Shown: one piece after another, positions 23,817 to 34,569 of the stretch
Layout of the letters: each line of letters opens with the position of its first letter
Position numbering within the stretch: position 1 is the first letter of the stretch
Translations under genes and position numbers: made by a program
NCBI GenBank assembly: GCA_016778985.1
Contig: JADHOM010000010.1
Coordinates: 1-64,000, forward strand
Length of the DNA: 64,000 nt
DNA from: Alphaproteobacteria bacterium
Lineage (GTDB): Bacteria > Pseudomonadota > Alphaproteobacteria > Puniceispirillales > UBA1172
Direction: 5' to 3'
The notes under the pieces: generated by a model
Seen by the model: the letters and a program-made list of their open reading frames with translations, nothing else
The model's database searches: none
Told to the model about the DNA's origin: nothing

Positions 23817-25513
23817 AAATCTGGTCACGTCTTATTCGTTTAATCTCAGATATGCCGGCCGCCGAAGCCCGCCGTGTGGCGGCATCGCGGTTAGGTGTCG
23901 TACGGATCGTTGCGCTATGCTGTTTCTGCGCTATTGGTTTGCGCGTTGGCTGGCTTGCGATTGATTTCAGCAGTGAGGCAAAAGCCTTTACCCCAACAAT
24001 CGAACAGAGCGTCCGCGGTGATATCCTTGATCGCAATGGACAGGTCATGGCAACTACTGTTCCTGTCTTTGAACTTTATGCAGACCCACAAGAGATTCTA
24101 GACCCTCGTGAAGCGGCGGCAAAACTTGCCACTGTTCTAACCGATATGAACGAGGAGACAATCTATAAGCGTATCACCCGCGACACCCGATATGCCGAAT
24201 TAGCATGGCGGCTATCGCCAAAAAAATATGCTGATGTGTTGCGGCTAGGTGTTGCCGGTATACATGGTCGGCGTAAATTGACACGCGCCTACCCTAACGC
24301 TATGGCGGCGGCACATGTGCTTGGCGGCGTCAACAAAGATGGTCAGGGCATTGCTGGCATTGAACATCATCAGAATACATTGCTTGCATCAGGCACCGAC
24401 CTAACGCTTTCAATCGATCTCAATATTCAGGCTATTCTGCGTGAAGAAATTAGCAGTCAGATTGATTTATTTGAAGCTATTGGCGGCGCTGGCATTATTC
24501 AGGATATCGAAACTGGTGAAATTATTGCTATGGTCTCACTGCCTGATTATGACGCTAATCACATGGGATATATTGCCGATGATCACCGCTTTAATCGGGC
24601 CACCAAAGGGCTGTATGAGCTCGGTTCAACATTCAAGGTTATGAACACCGCTATGGCTCTGGAAAGCGGCGTTTTTGCAGAAACCGATATGATTGACGTT
24701 GTCTCAACTCTGCGCGTTGGCCACCATATCATTAATGATTATCATCCCGAAAAAACCAACCTCAATGTCGCCGAAGTGCTGATTGTTTCATCAAATAAAG
24801 GGTCTGCCCGTATTGCTGATAAAATAGGCGCAGATATTCAGAAACATTATCTTAAAGAGCTGGGGTTTTTTGAAAAAACCGCTCTTCAATTACCTGAATT
24901 AGGTGCGCCTTTAATTCCCTCGCGCTGGGGGCGTGCAGAAATTATGACGATTTCATATGGCCATGGTATTTCCGTCACCCCTGTTCACTTAACCAGCGCG
25001 ATTGCTACTACGGCAGGCTCAGGCATGTTAATAACGCCCACTCTTATCAAGCAATCACAGCCTGCTGAGATCAATGTTCAGGTATTTTCACCTCAAACAA
25101 CGGCAAAAATCCGCGCCATGATGCGGCGTGTCGTAAGCCACCCTCGCGGCACCGCCAATAAAGCCGATGTCAATGGTTATTTAGTTGCGGGCAAAACTGG
25201 TACATCTGAAAAAATTTCCGGTAACGGCTATGACAAGAAAGCCAATATCACCAGTTTTGTCAGCGTTTTTCCTGCCAATGATCCGAAATATGTCGTTTTC
25301 ACCATGATTGATGAGCCGAAAGGCCAAAAGCATAGCTTCAATTTTGCCACTGCAGGCTGGGTGGCGGCACCAGTTGCCGGGCGTATCATTCAACGTGTTG
25401 CACCTATGCTTGGGGTTCATCCTATTGACGAAAATATGCCGGAAATTCGCCAGAGTTTGATGCTTAATTTGCCTGAACTTGAAAAAGAGGGGGCAAAACA
25501 TGCATCTTTCTGA
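23813..25513 (+). CDS. ftsI: Penicillin-binding protein 3 (septal transpeptidase)
   Basis: This 566-residue class B penicillin-binding protein cross-links septal peptidoglycan. A short cytoplasmic N-terminus is followed by a membrane segment at about residues 31-50. The non-catalytic pedestal domain includes RGDILDRNGQVMATT. The transpeptidase domain carries the catalytic Ser272 in STFK, the SSN motif at 325-327 and KTGT at 460-463. All three motifs are intact. It works with FtsW, encoded later in the cluster. Its last 14 bases overlap the murE start. Confidence 0.97.
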   Translation: MKIWSRLIRLISDMPAAEARRVAASRLGVVRIVALCCFCAIGLRVGWLAIDFSSEAKAFTPTIEQSVRGDILDRNGQVMATTVPVFELYADPQEILDPREAAAKLATVLTDMNEETIYKRITRDTRYAELAWRLSPKKYADVLRLGVAGIHGRRKLTRAYPNAMAAAHVLGGVNKDGQGIAGIEHHQNTLLASGTDLTLSIDLNIQAILREEISSQIDLFEAIGGAGIIQDIETGEIIAMVSLPDYDANHMGYIADDHRFNRATKGLYELGSTFKVMNTAMALESGVFAETDMIDVVSTLRVGHHIINDYHPEKTNLNVAEVLIVSSNKGSARIADKIGADIQKHYLKELGFFEKTALQLPELGAPLIPSRWGRAEIMTISYGHGISVTPVHLTSAIATTAGSGMLITPTLIKQSQPAEINVQVFSPQTTAKIRAMMRRVVSHPRGTANKADVNGYLVAGKTGTSEKISGNGYDKKANITSFVSVFPANDPKYVVFTMIDEPKGQKHSFNFATAGWVAAPVAGRIIQRVAPMLGVHPIDENMPEIRQSLMLNLPELEKEGAKHASF

Positions 25514-26954
25514 TCTGCTAACATCTGATCATCAAAATACTGATAATCCGATTGTCACCGGCGTCAGCTCTGACTCACGGCAGATTAGTGATGGGTTTGT
25601 TTTTGTCGCCATTAAAGGCATATCCATTGATGGCAACCAATTTATTGACGATGCGATTAGCAAGGGCGCGGCGGCTATCATTACAGATCAAGACGTGTCC
25701 AATGCTCAAGTTCCTGTTATCAAAGTTGACGATAGCCGTCTGGCACTTGCGCAAATTGCCAGCCGTGTTCATTCAAATAAACCAAACTTATTAGCGACAG
25801 TAACCGGCACAAATGGCAAAACATCTGTCGCTGAGTTCGTTCGCCAAATCTGGCAACGCATGGGCTGGCAAGCTGGCAGTATAGGTACGTTAGGTGTCCG
25901 TTCAGGACATATGGAAATGCCCATGCCATTGACCACCCCTGATGCGCTCACGCTGCATCAGTCTCTGGGTCAGTTATGTGAAAATAATATCTCCCATGTT
26001 ATTCTGGAAGCATCTAGTCATGGCATAGAACAGCATCGGCTGAGCCAACTGCCAATAGCGGTTGCTGGATTTACAAACCTGACACGCGATCATCTGGATC
26101 ATCATAAAACGATTGAGGCTTATTTTGCTGCAAAATTGCGGCTCTTTACCGATTTACTGGTAGATGGCGGTACTGCCGTTATTAATACCGATAATGATTA
26201 TGGGAAAACCATTGTTAAAGCTATATCTGACCGCCAGATACGCATTATTACCGTCGGCTATAATGCCGATGCTGATTTCCAGATTATTGAAAATGAAAAT
26301 CTGCCTTGGGGGCAATTGGTAACCGTCAAACATGATGGCCGTAACTATAAAGTGCCGCTGGCTTTGCTGGGATCATTTCAAGGCGAGAATGCTGTTCTTG
26401 CCGCCGCTATGGCGCATGCGTCAGGTCTGTCGGCTACCCATGCGCTCTTATCCCTGCCCTATCTGATGCCTGCCAATGGCCGCATGCATAGCATTTTCTT
26501 ATCACATAATACCGGCCGCGTTGTTGTTGATTATGCGCATACGCCTGACGCGCTAGATACGGTGCTGAAAACGCTCCGGCAGGTCGTTCAGGGTAAACTT
26601 TATGTTGTGTTTGGCTGTGGCGGTAATAGAGATAAAGGCAAGCGCGTGGAGATGGGTAAGAGCGCAGCAACATGGGCTGATCATGTTATTGTGACAGACG
26701 ATAATCCACGCAACGAAGACCCTGCAGCTATCAGAGCGGACATTATGGTGGGCTGTCCCGATGCTGAAAATATGGCTGATCGGGCAAAAGCCATTAGCTA
26801 CGCTATCAATCAATTAAATGACGGCGACATCCTACTCATTGCTGGAAAAGGGCATGAAAATCAACAGCTTATCGGCAATGAGACATTGCCGTTTAGCGAT
26901 GAAGGGACGGTTCGCGCCATTCTTCGGACGCACGCCGTAGGAGAGATGGCATGA
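25500..26954 (+). CDS. murE: UDP-MurNAc-tripeptide synthetase (meso-DAP adding)
   Basis: This 484-residue Mur ligase adds meso-diaminopimelate to UDP-MurNAc-Ala-Glu. The ATP loop TGTNGKTS is at residues 102-109. The carbamylated-lysine region and the ligase core (EASSHGIEQHRL, TNLTRDHLDHH) follow. DNPR at 401-404 is the motif that selects DAP over lysine, so the wall is of the A1gamma type. The ATG at 25500 is chosen because AAGAGGGGG lies just before it; the longer frame begins with a TTG. It overlaps ftsI by 14 bases and murF by four. Confidence 0.96.
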   Translation: MHLSDLLTSDHQNTDNPIVTGVSSDSRQISDGFVFVAIKGISIDGNQFIDDAISKGAAAIITDQDVSNAQVPVIKVDDSRLALAQIASRVHSNKPNLLATVTGTNGKTSVAEFVRQIWQRMGWQAGSIGTLGVRSGHMEMPMPLTTPDALTLHQSLGQLCENNISHVILEASSHGIEQHRLSQLPIAVAGFTNLTRDHLDHHKTIEAYFAAKLRLFTDLLVDGGTAVINTDNDYGKTIVKAISDRQIRIITVGYNADADFQIIENENLPWGQLVTVKHDGRNYKVPLALLGSFQGENAVLAAAMAHASGLSATHALLSLPYLMPANGRMHSIFLSHNTGRVVVDYAHTPDALDTVLKTLRQVVQGKLYVVFGCGGNRDKGKRVEMGKSAATWADHVIVTDDNPRNEDPAAIRADIMVGCPDAENMADRAKAISYAINQLNDGDILLIAGKGHENQQLIGNETLPFSDEGTVRAILRTHAVGEMA

Positions 26955-28417
26955 TCTGGTCAGCGACAAATATAATTGCCGCTGTCAATGGCTGTGCCGC
27001 AGGCGGAGCCAATTGGTCAGTCAACGGTATCAGCATTGATAGCCGCAATACTAATGCTGGCGATCTTTTCATTGCTATTAAAGGCGAGCGCCAGGATGGC
27101 CATGATCATATCGGCCAAGCCATTGACAACGGTGCCGTAGCGGTATTGGTATCCCGCTCTATTGAGGCCGATATTCCATCGATCATGGTTGATGATACTT
27201 TTGCCGCGTTAAATCAGCTGGCACTTGCGTCACGCCAGCGTCATCAGGGCAAGCGTATTGCAATTACCGGTAGTGTTGGCAAAACTGGAACCCGAATGTT
27301 GGTCGCCAAAGCACTTGCGGCTTATGGCAAAACTCATTTTTCCGAAGGTAATTTGAATAATCATATTGGCGCACCTTTAAGTCTGGCAAGAATGCCACAA
27401 GATGCGGCTTTTGCTGTTTTTGAATGTGGCATGAATCACGCTGGTGAATTATCACCGCTCAGCCAATATATCGCGCCTGATTTTGCCGTTATCACAACAA
27501 TATCGGACAGCCATATAGCGCATTTCAGCAGCCTTAATGATATCGCCATGGCGAAGGCGGAAATCTTTGATGGGCTGACAGCTGGTACTAGCGCAGGCAT
27601 AGCTTTAATCAACTCCAGTGATCACTTCACCCCATCACTAGCAGATAAAGCCTATCAAGCTGGGGCTAAGCAGGTACTTTCTTTTGGCCTGTCTGATCTG
27701 GCAGAGTTTCAAATAATCAGCGTTCAGCGCCATGCCGAAGGGCTTAATATCACTGCTGATATCCGTGGCCAGATGATCACATTTTCGCTGGGCATGATGG
27801 CAAGCCATTGGGCGCAAGCAGGCGTCATCGCATTAGGAATTGTCGATGCGCTTGGCTTGCCGCTTGAGCCTGCAATAACCGCTTTGGCGTCAACACGCGA
27901 TCTGCCCGGACGCGGCGAACGCAGCAACCTGATTTGGCGGCAACATGACAACTCTATTGGCTTAACCCTAATAGATGATAGCTATAATGCCAGCCCGCTA
28001 TCCATGATATCTGCGCTTGAAAGCCTTGCTGAATACGGTGATGAAAATGCTACCCCAGATGCTAGCCTAGACGCTAATAAAGGCCGCCGTGTCGCAATTC
28101 TGGGTGACATGCTGGAATTAGGCGATAGCGCGGTTGAACGGCATCAGGCATTAGCTCCACTTATTGAGGCATCCGGCATATCCATATTGATCACCGTAGG
28201 TGCGCTGATGGAACATCTAAATGCGGCCATAGCAAGTCCTAATATAACGGCGATCCATGTGCATGATGCCGATGCGGCGATTGCCTTGCTGCCATCACTT
28301 CTTGAACATAATGACGTTATCCTCGTCAAAGGATCAAACGGCATTCGCCTGTCCAAATTAATACATGCGTTGAAATCGTCATGTTCTGAAACTAATGGAG
28401 ATAGCCATGCTGCCTGA
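26951..28417 (+). CDS. murF: UDP-MurNAc-pentapeptide synthetase
   Basis: This 488-residue ligase attaches D-Ala-D-Ala to the UDP-MurNAc tripeptide in the cytoplasm. The ATP loop is GSVGKTGTR at 107-115. The middle domain has [15 protein letters not shown] and [15 protein letters not shown], and the C-terminal domain has [13 protein letters not shown] and [11 protein letters not shown]. These match MurF. It starts in the ATGA overlap with murE. A small insertion ([13 protein letters not shown], about 368-380) lies just before the final domain. Confidence 0.96.
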   Translation: MIWSATNIIAAVNGCAAGGANWSVNGISIDSRNTNAGDLFIAIKGERQDGHDHIGQAIDNGAVAVLVSRSIEADIPSIMVDDTFAALNQLALASRQRHQGKRIAITGSVGKTGTRMLVAKALAAYGKTHFSEGNLNNHIGAPLSLARMPQDAAFAVFECGMNHAGELSPLSQYIAPDFAVITTISDSHIAHFSSLNDIAMAKAEIFDGLTAGTSAGIALINSSDHFTPSLADKAYQAGAKQVLSFGLSDLAEFQIISVQRHAEGLNITADIRGQMITFSLGMMASHWAQAGVIALGIVDALGLPLEPAITALASTRDLPGRGERSNLIWRQHDNSIGLTLIDDSYNASPLSMISALESLAEYGDENATPDASLDANKGRRVAILGDMLELGDSAVERHQALAPLIEASGISILITVGALMEHLNAAIASPNITAIHVHDADAAIALLPSLLEHNDVILVKGSNGIRLSKLIHALKSSCSETNGDSHAA

Positions 28418-29495
28418 TCTGCTGGTTCCCCTTGCTGATGAGTTTCAGCTATTCAATATTTTCCGCTATATCACATTCCGAACTGGTGGCGCGGTTATGA
28501 CCGCCCTGATTATTTCATTTTTGTTTGGCAATCAGATGATCCGTTGGCTGAAATCGGTTCAAGGCGAAGGCCAGCCTATTCGTGATGATGGGCCTGAAAG
28601 CCATATAATCAGCAAGAAAGGCACTCCGACAATGGGCGGATTGCTCATCCTTGTCGCCTTTGGCATCTCATCTTTGCTATGGATTCCAATGGCTAGCGTT
28701 TATTTATGGCCTGTTTTATTTGTGGCAATTGGATATGGAGTTATTGGATTTTCGGATGATTACCTGAAAATTAAACGCCGTGATACCAAAGGCATTCCGG
28801 GGCGGGTAAAATTAATTGGACAAGTCGGGATTGCGTTTATCGCCACCCTCTATCTGGTTGAAGTCACACCTGATAATTTGCGCTATACGCTGGCCATTCC
28901 ATCATTCAAAGATGTGTTGCTGCCGCTAGGCATGCTCTATGTGCCATTTGCTATTTTTGTCATGGTTGCAGCATCTAATGCGGTTAATCTGACAGATGGC
29001 TTAGATGGTCTGGCGATTGGACCAGTCATTATCTGCGCGCTGTCATTTGCTTTAATTGCCTATTTGGTCGGCAATGCTGTGTATTCAGATTATCTGCAGC
29101 TGCATTATGTTCCCGGAACAGGTGAGCTAACGGTGATGTGTGGCGCGTTAATCGGCGCAGGTCTTGGCTTCTTATGGTATAATGCACCGCCTGCTAGCGT
29201 CTTTATGGGCGACACTGGCTCACTGTCTTTGGGCGGCTGTCTGGGGGCTATGTCGGTCGCGACCAGGCATGAACTTGTGCTGGCTATCATTGGCGGGCTG
29301 TTTGTTCTCGAAACCGTTTCTGTGATTGTTCAGGTCATCTCATTCAAGCTGACTGGAAAACGTGTTTTTGCCATGGCGCCTCTGCATCATCATTTTGAGA
29401 AAAAGGGTTGGGCAGAGCCAACTATCGTTATCCGCTTCTGGATTATTTCCGTCATTCTCGCGCTGATCGGCCTAGCGACACTGAAACTGAGATAG
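28407..29495 (+). CDS. mraY: Phospho-MurNAc-pentapeptide transferase (lipid I synthase)
   Basis: This polytopic enzyme of 362 residues and about ten membrane segments moves phospho-MurNAc-pentapeptide to undecaprenyl phosphate. Diagnostic blocks are [13 protein letters not shown], the D-D-x-x-K site in [43 protein letters not shown] with the catalytic Asp, and the loop [14 protein letters not shown]. The ATG at 28407 is preferred because GGAG lies six bases upstream; an ATG at 28395 would leave no such site. It overlaps murF by 11 bases. Confidence 0.96.
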   Translation: MLPDLLVPLADEFQLFNIFRYITFRTGGAVMTALIISFLFGNQMIRWLKSVQGEGQPIRDDGPESHIISKKGTPTMGGLLILVAFGISSLLWIPMASVYLWPVLFVAIGYGVIGFSDDYLKIKRRDTKGIPGRVKLIGQVGIAFIATLYLVEVTPDNLRYTLAIPSFKDVLLPLGMLYVPFAIFVMVAASNAVNLTDGLDGLAIGPVIICALSFALIAYLVGNAVYSDYLQLHYVPGTGELTVMCGALIGAGLGFLWYNAPPASVFMGDTGSLSLGGCLGAMSVATRHELVLAIIGGLFVLETVSVIVQVISFKLTGKRVFAMAPLHHHFEKKGWAEPTIVIRFWIISVILALIGLATLKLR

Positions 29496-29498
29496 AGC

Positions 29499-30845
29499 AT
29501 GATTATTCCGCACCATATGTCAGGCAAAACCGTTGCAATTCTTGGACTAGGACGTTCAGGCATGAGCGCGTGTTCAGCGTTGCTGGCAGCTGGTGCGATA
29601 TGCTTTATTCATGATGATCAGATGATCCCTGATAAGATACCATCAGCCGCTAGCGCGGCGCCGCCTGAGCAATGGCCATGGCAAGACCTTGATGCCCTGG
29701 TGATAAGCCCCGGCATACCTAGCCTTTATCCAACACCGCATCCAGCGGCAGCAAAAGCACGTGCCAATGATATTCCGATTATTAGCGATATTGAGCTGTT
29801 CATGCAGTCCAATATTGCGGCAAGGGTTATTGGCATTACCGGCACAAATGGCAAATCGACTACAACGGCGCTGATCACGCATATCATTAATCAATGCGGG
29901 ATGTCGGCATGTGCAGGCGGCAATATTGGCATGCCGGTCATGGCTTTGGATGACCCGGGCGCAGATGGCGTCATTGTGCTGGAGCTATCATCATATCAGC
30001 TTGAGATCACACCGTCGCTCCGGCTTGATGCCGCCGCTATTCTCAATATCACACCTGATCATTTGGATAGGCATGGCGGCTGGGCGGGATATAAAGCCGC
30101 TAAAGCATCTATCGCGCATGCCGTCACTACCCCTAAAACACTGATTATAGGCGATGATGATAGCTGTGGTGAGATTGCGGAAGCATTTCCTCAATTTGCG
30201 GTGAAGATTGATCCCGCTATAGTGGCGGCACGGCTGTCAAATATGGATTTACCGCCATCATTATATGGCCGTCATAATCTGATGAATATCGCCACAGCAA
30301 TGTTAATCTGTGATGCGCTTAGCCTCGACGTCTCCACATGGGATGCGGTGCTGACCAGCTTTCACGGTTTAGCGCATCGGATGGAATGGCTCGGCGAATG
30401 TGATGGCGTGCAGTTCATTAATGACAGCAAGGCTACTAATGGTATGGCGGCGGCTAAGGCCTTAGCCAGCTACCCGATGATTTACTGGATTGTTGGCGGA
30501 CAAATGAAAGATGATAGTCTGGGTGAAGCCATGCAAGTCCTAGATCATGTGCGTTATGCTTTTACTATTGGTGAGCAGGCTGAGGCTTGCGCGACTATGC
30601 TAACGCCACATGTGTCTGTTGAAACGTGTCACAGTATTGAAAAAGCCACTCGCTCTGCCTTTGCTATCGCCCAAAAGGATCAGTTGGCTAAATCGGCAGG
30701 CGCAGATAGCGCAACAATCTTGCTATCTCCTGCTGCTGCTAGTTTTGATCAGTTTAATAACTTTGAGCATAGAGGCAATGTCTTCCGACAGGTCGTAAAT
30801 AGTATTCTCGGTGAAACAAAGTCAGTGGAGCTAGCGCATGTTTGA
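29499..30845 (+). CDS. murD: UDP-MurNAc-Ala:D-Glu ligase
   Basis: This 448-residue ligase adds D-Glu. It has an N-terminal Rossmann domain (VAILGLGRSGMSA), the ATP loop GITGTNGKSTT at 112-122 and LELSSYQLEI. The middle domain shows NITPDHLDRHGG, and the C-terminal domain FINDSKATNGMAAAKAL and IVGGQMKDDS. The start lies three bases after the mraY stop. The final codons overlap the ftsW start by eight bases. Confidence 0.96.
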   Translation: MIIPHHMSGKTVAILGLGRSGMSACSALLAAGAICFIHDDQMIPDKIPSAASAAPPEQWPWQDLDALVISPGIPSLYPTPHPAAAKARANDIPIISDIELFMQSNIAARVIGITGTNGKSTTTALITHIINQCGMSACAGGNIGMPVMALDDPGADGVIVLELSSYQLEITPSLRLDAAAILNITPDHLDRHGGWAGYKAAKASIAHAVTTPKTLIIGDDDSCGEIAEAFPQFAVKIDPAIVAARLSNMDLPPSLYGRHNLMNIATAMLICDALSLDVSTWDAVLTSFHGLAHRMEWLGECDGVQFINDSKATNGMAAAKALASYPMIYWIVGGQMKDDSLGEAMQVLDHVRYAFTIGEQAEACATMLTPHVSVETCHSIEKATRSAFAIAQKDQLAKSAGADSATILLSPAAASFDQFNNFEHRGNVFRQVVNSILGETKSVELAHV

Positions 30846-32052
30846 TCGCACCGACCGCAGCTTTGTTAGTATCTGGTGGTGGACGATCGACCGGACGGTG
30901 TTAACGCTCACCTTGTTGTTATCAATTGCTGGATTGTTCATGGTTATGGCGGCCAGCCCAACGGTGGCGATAAAAATTGGCTATAATGAATGGCATTTTG
31001 TCATCCGTCATGCCGTCTTCATGATATTCTGTCTTATCCTCATGCTAGGCACCGCCATGCTAAATGAGGGCATGGTCAGAGTAGTCGGCATCTTAGGCTT
31101 GCTGATAGCCATAGCCATGATCGGCTTAACCTTGGTCATTGGCGCGGAAACCAAAGGGGCAACCCGTTGGATTTCGCTAGGGGCATTTAAGATACAGCCG
31201 TCTGAGTTTGCTAAACCCTGCTTTGCCATTACCTGTGCATGGCTCCTAAGTATGTGGCGCGAGGAACGGCATTTTCCGGGCTGGATATTTTCTATCGGAT
31301 TACTGGGTTTAATCGTCTTATTGCTTGTCTTACAGCCCGATATTGGCATGACCATTCTCTTTGTCATGACATGGGCGTTACTGATATTTCTGGCTGGCAT
31401 GCCTATTGGTCAAGTCATTGGGCTTGCCGGCCTTGCCCCGATTGCCGGATATCTAGCCTATGTGCTGATGCCGCATGTCACCATCCGCGTCAATAAGTTT
31501 CTCAATGGAACTAATGATCAGGCGGATATTGCTATGGAAAGCTTCTCGCATGGTGGATTATTAGGGGTTGGCGCATCCGAGGGCGTGATTAAAAAGCATC
31601 TGCCTGATGCTCATGCTGATTTTATTTTTGCCGTCACTGCTGAGGAATATGGCATCTTGTTCTGCATTGCTTTGATCATCTGCTATATCTTTATTGTTCA
31701 ACGCGGCTTTGCCCATGCCCAAACATCCCACAGTCTGTTTAGAACCTTAGCGATTGCCGGGCTAACCCTACAATTTGGCTTGCAGGCGGCCATTCATATG
31801 GCGTCATCGGTTCAGCTGATCCCTACCAAAGGCATGACATTGCCATTTATCAGTTATGGCGGCTCTTCCCTGATGACGTCTGGACTGACCATAGGCTTGC
31901 TCATTGCGTTGACCCGACATCGCCAACATAGCATGGCTTCGGCTAAACCTGATGCTGCTAAAGCCTATGCCCCTGATATCAATAATAGCAGTAATCCCAA
32001 TACTGCAAGTGATCCCAATGCTAGTCGTGATAAAGGAGAGGTCTATGGCTAA
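30838..32052 (+). CDS. ftsW: Septal peptidoglycan glycosyltransferase FtsW
   Basis: This 404-residue SEDS family protein has about ten membrane segments and polymerises lipid II with FtsI. Key blocks are KGATRWISLGAFKIQPSEFAKP, LLVLQPDIGMTILF with the essential Asp, and QAAIHMASSVQLIPTKGMTLPFISYGGSS. The N-terminus is cytoplasmic. The C-terminal tail is long, polar and Asn/Ser/Asp-rich (DINNSSNPNTASDPNASRD), apparently from short repeat expansion. Its last bases overlap the murG start by eight. Confidence 0.96.
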   Translation: MFDRTDRSFVSIWWWTIDRTVLTLTLLLSIAGLFMVMAASPTVAIKIGYNEWHFVIRHAVFMIFCLILMLGTAMLNEGMVRVVGILGLLIAIAMIGLTLVIGAETKGATRWISLGAFKIQPSEFAKPCFAITCAWLLSMWREERHFPGWIFSIGLLGLIVLLLVLQPDIGMTILFVMTWALLIFLAGMPIGQVIGLAGLAPIAGYLAYVLMPHVTIRVNKFLNGTNDQADIAMESFSHGGLLGVGASEGVIKKHLPDAHADFIFAVTAEEYGILFCIALIICYIFIVQRGFAHAQTSHSLFRTLAIAGLTLQFGLQAAIHMASSVQLIPTKGMTLPFISYGGSSLMTSGLTIGLLIALTRHRQHSMASAKPDAAKAYAPDINNSSNPNTASDPNASRDKGEVYG

Positions 32053-33148
32053 ACCTGTCATCATGCTAGCGGCTGGCGGTACAGGTGGGCATATCTTCCC
32101 TGCCTTAGCGGTTGGCGAATATCTCATTAATCATGGGTGGTCACCTGTATTTGTCACCGATAAACGTGGCCGCCATATGATTCCAAAGGAATATAAAACG
32201 ATTACAATCTCTGCCGCCTCACCTTTTGCCCTACGTCTGCATATGCGGTTATGGCGGTTATTTCATCTGGGAATGGGCTTATTATCATCAGCATGCACAA
32301 TTCTCTGGCGCCGACCTAAAGCTGTGATAGGCTTTGGCGGCTATCCTGCGGTACCGCCTGTTATTGCCGCGCATGGACTTGGTCTGCCGGTGATGCTGCA
32401 TGAACAAAACGCATCTATGGGGCGAGCAAATCGCTTTCTTGCTAAGCGAGTCCGACTATTGGCCACATCATGGCCAGATACGAAAGGCATCAATCAAGAT
32501 AACAAAACCCCTGTTATCATCACTGGAACACCTGTGCGCGCGGCCTTTCATCAGATTGGTGAAAATGGCTATACTCCTCCGCAAGATGATGCACCTGTGC
32601 GTATCCTCATTGCTGGCGGCAGCCTTGGCGCAAAAGTGTTTGGTGAGACTGTGCCTGAGGCTCTTAGCCGCCTACCCGACGATATCAAAGCCCGGCTCAA
32701 ACTGGTGCATCAGGTCAGGTCAGAACAAATTGAAGACGTCAAGGCCCGATATGAAGCAAGCGGCATTGATGCCAATATCACAACATTTATTCATGATATG
32801 GGTGCAGAGATTAAACAAGCGCATTTGGTAATTTGCCGCGCTGGAGCATCTTCAGTGGCAGAATTGGCAGCGGCTGGCCGGCCGGCGCTTCTCGTGCCAT
32901 TTCCCCATGCAATGGATGATCACCAAACCGCAAATGCAAAACTCGTCCATGACATTGGTGGCAGTTGGCTGACCCCTGAGGCAGAAATGAGCGCCGGATC
33001 ACTAGCTGGTAAGATTGCTGCTCTCATCGCTGATCCAGCACGGCTAACGGTTGCCGCCACTAATATTATGCAACTTGCAAAACCCGATGCGGCAAAAGAC
33101 TTAGCAGACCATATCATCAGCCTAACCAAAAAAGGGAAAGCATCATGA
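32045..33148 (+). CDS. murG: Lipid II synthase (UDP-GlcNAc transferase) MurG
   Basis: This 367-residue GT-B enzyme adds GlcNAc to lipid I on the inner face of the membrane. LAAGGTGGHIFPALAV lies at the N-terminus, the second Gly-rich loop is GFGGYPAVPPV, and LLHEQN appears as MLHEQNASMGRANR. The C-terminal donor site has ILIAGGSLGAKVFGE, ICRAGASSVAELAAAGRPALLVPFPHAMDDHQTANA. The ATG at 32045 is fixed by AGGAGAGG just upstream; a frame from 31952 would run deep into ftsW. It overlaps murC by four bases. Confidence 0.96.
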   Translation: MAKPVIMLAAGGTGGHIFPALAVGEYLINHGWSPVFVTDKRGRHMIPKEYKTITISAASPFALRLHMRLWRLFHLGMGLLSSACTILWRRPKAVIGFGGYPAVPPVIAAHGLGLPVMLHEQNASMGRANRFLAKRVRLLATSWPDTKGINQDNKTPVIITGTPVRAAFHQIGENGYTPPQDDAPVRILIAGGSLGAKVFGETVPEALSRLPDDIKARLKLVHQVRSEQIEDVKARYEASGIDANITTFIHDMGAEIKQAHLVICRAGASSVAELAAAGRPALLVPFPHAMDDHQTANAKLVHDIGGSWLTPEAEMSAGSLAGKIAALIADPARLTVAATNIMQLAKPDAAKDLADHIISLTKKGKAS

Positions 33149-34569
33149 GCCAGCTCCCCCTTAGCATTGGGCGCATTCATTTTACTGGTATCGGCGGCAT
33201 CGGCATGAGCGGCATAGCCGAGATACTGCATGATATGGGATATCAGGTTAGCGGCAGTGATATGTCTAGCAATGCCAATGTAAAACGGCTGATCAGCAAA
33301 GGCATTCCTATCACCATTGGTCAGCATGAAGATAATGTAACAGGGGCAGCAATTATTGTCGTATCAACAGCGATCAAGCCTGACAACCCAGAAATGATTG
33401 CCGCGAGAAAGCATTTTCTGCCTGTTGTGCATCGCGCCGAAATGCTGGGTGAACTGATGCGGCTGAAATGGTCTGTGGCCATTGCTGGAACACACGGCAA
33501 AACTACCACAACATCATTGGTCGCCTCATTACTGGATATGGGCGGCATTGATCCAACCGTCATCAATGGCGGCATCATCACCGGCTGGGGAAGCAACGCC
33601 AAGCTCGGCAATAGCGAATGGATGGTTGTCGAGGCTGATGAAAGTGATGGCTCATTTTCAAGACTCAATCCGACGGTTGCAGTTGTCACCAATATTGATC
33701 CCGAACATTTAGATCATCATGGCAGTTTTGATAATCTCAAACAGGCGTTTAGAGATTTCATTGCCTCAATCCCATTTTATGGATTTGCCAGCCTTTGTAT
33801 TGATCACCCTACCGTCCAGCGCATGATTGCCGATATTCCTGAACGGCGGATTATCTCATATGGATTTTCAGCCAGCGCTGATGTTCGCGGCGTTAATCTG
33901 CGTTCTGAAAATGGCACGATGATCTTTGATACCATTATCAGCAAACGTCTCAGTAATGATGGCATTATTGAGGGCTTCAGATTACCCATGCTAGGTGACC
34001 ATAATGTTCTCAACACACTTGCCGCCATAAGTGTTTGTCTGGAAATGGGGATTGATACCGATAAGGTGATTAATGCGGTTAGCCAATTCAAAGGCGTTGG
34101 GCGGCGCTTTGATCATAAAGGCTGTGTCTCTGACATAACAATTATTGATGATTATGGCCACCATCCTGTTGAGATTACGGCGGCGCTCTCAGCGGCCCGG
34201 ATGCTCAAGCCGAACAATCAAATTATCGCTGTGTTTCAGCCGCATCGCTATACCCGCATGCGTGATTTATTTGATGATTTTTGCGCCTGTTTCAATGACG
34301 CTGATCATGTCATCATTAGCGATATTTACGCCGCTGGTGAGGACCCCATAGACGGCTATGAACGTGATGATTTTGTGAATAGTCTGCGTGCCCACGGCCA
34401 TCCATCGGTTGAGGCGCTTTACCATCCTGATGAGCTGGCCAAAGACGTCATGACAAAGGCTAGGCCAGGTGATGTGATCATGTGTCTAGGGGCTGGCACG
34501 ATTACCAACTGGGCGGCGGCTTTACCCAATCAGATTGCTGCGATTACTGGTGATGAGGTGCAATCATGA
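33145..34569 (+). CDS. murC: UDP-MurNAc:L-Ala ligase
   Basis: This 474-residue enzyme adds the first alanine of the stem peptide. The N-terminal loop is HFTGIGGIGMSGIAE, the ATP loop GTHGKTTTT lies at 115-123, and VVEADESDGSF and TNIDPEHLDHHGSFDNL follow. The C-terminal domain has DDYGHHPVEI and AVFQPHRYTRMRDLFDDF, which are MurC hallmarks. It starts in an ATGA overlap with murG and ends in one with murB. Confidence 0.97.
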   Translation: MSQLPLSIGRIHFTGIGGIGMSGIAEILHDMGYQVSGSDMSSNANVKRLISKGIPITIGQHEDNVTGAAIIVVSTAIKPDNPEMIAARKHFLPVVHRAEMLGELMRLKWSVAIAGTHGKTTTTSLVASLLDMGGIDPTVINGGIITGWGSNAKLGNSEWMVVEADESDGSFSRLNPTVAVVTNIDPEHLDHHGSFDNLKQAFRDFIASIPFYGFASLCIDHPTVQRMIADIPERRIISYGFSASADVRGVNLRSENGTMIFDTIISKRLSNDGIIEGFRLPMLGDHNVLNTLAAISVCLEMGIDTDKVINAVSQFKGVGRRFDHKGCVSDITIIDDYGHHPVEITAALSAARMLKPNNQIIAVFQPHRYTRMRDLFDDFCACFNDADHVIISDIYAAGEDPIDGYERDDFVNSLRAHGHPSVEALYHPDELAKDVMTKARPGDVIMCLGAGTITNWAAALPNQIAAITGDEVQS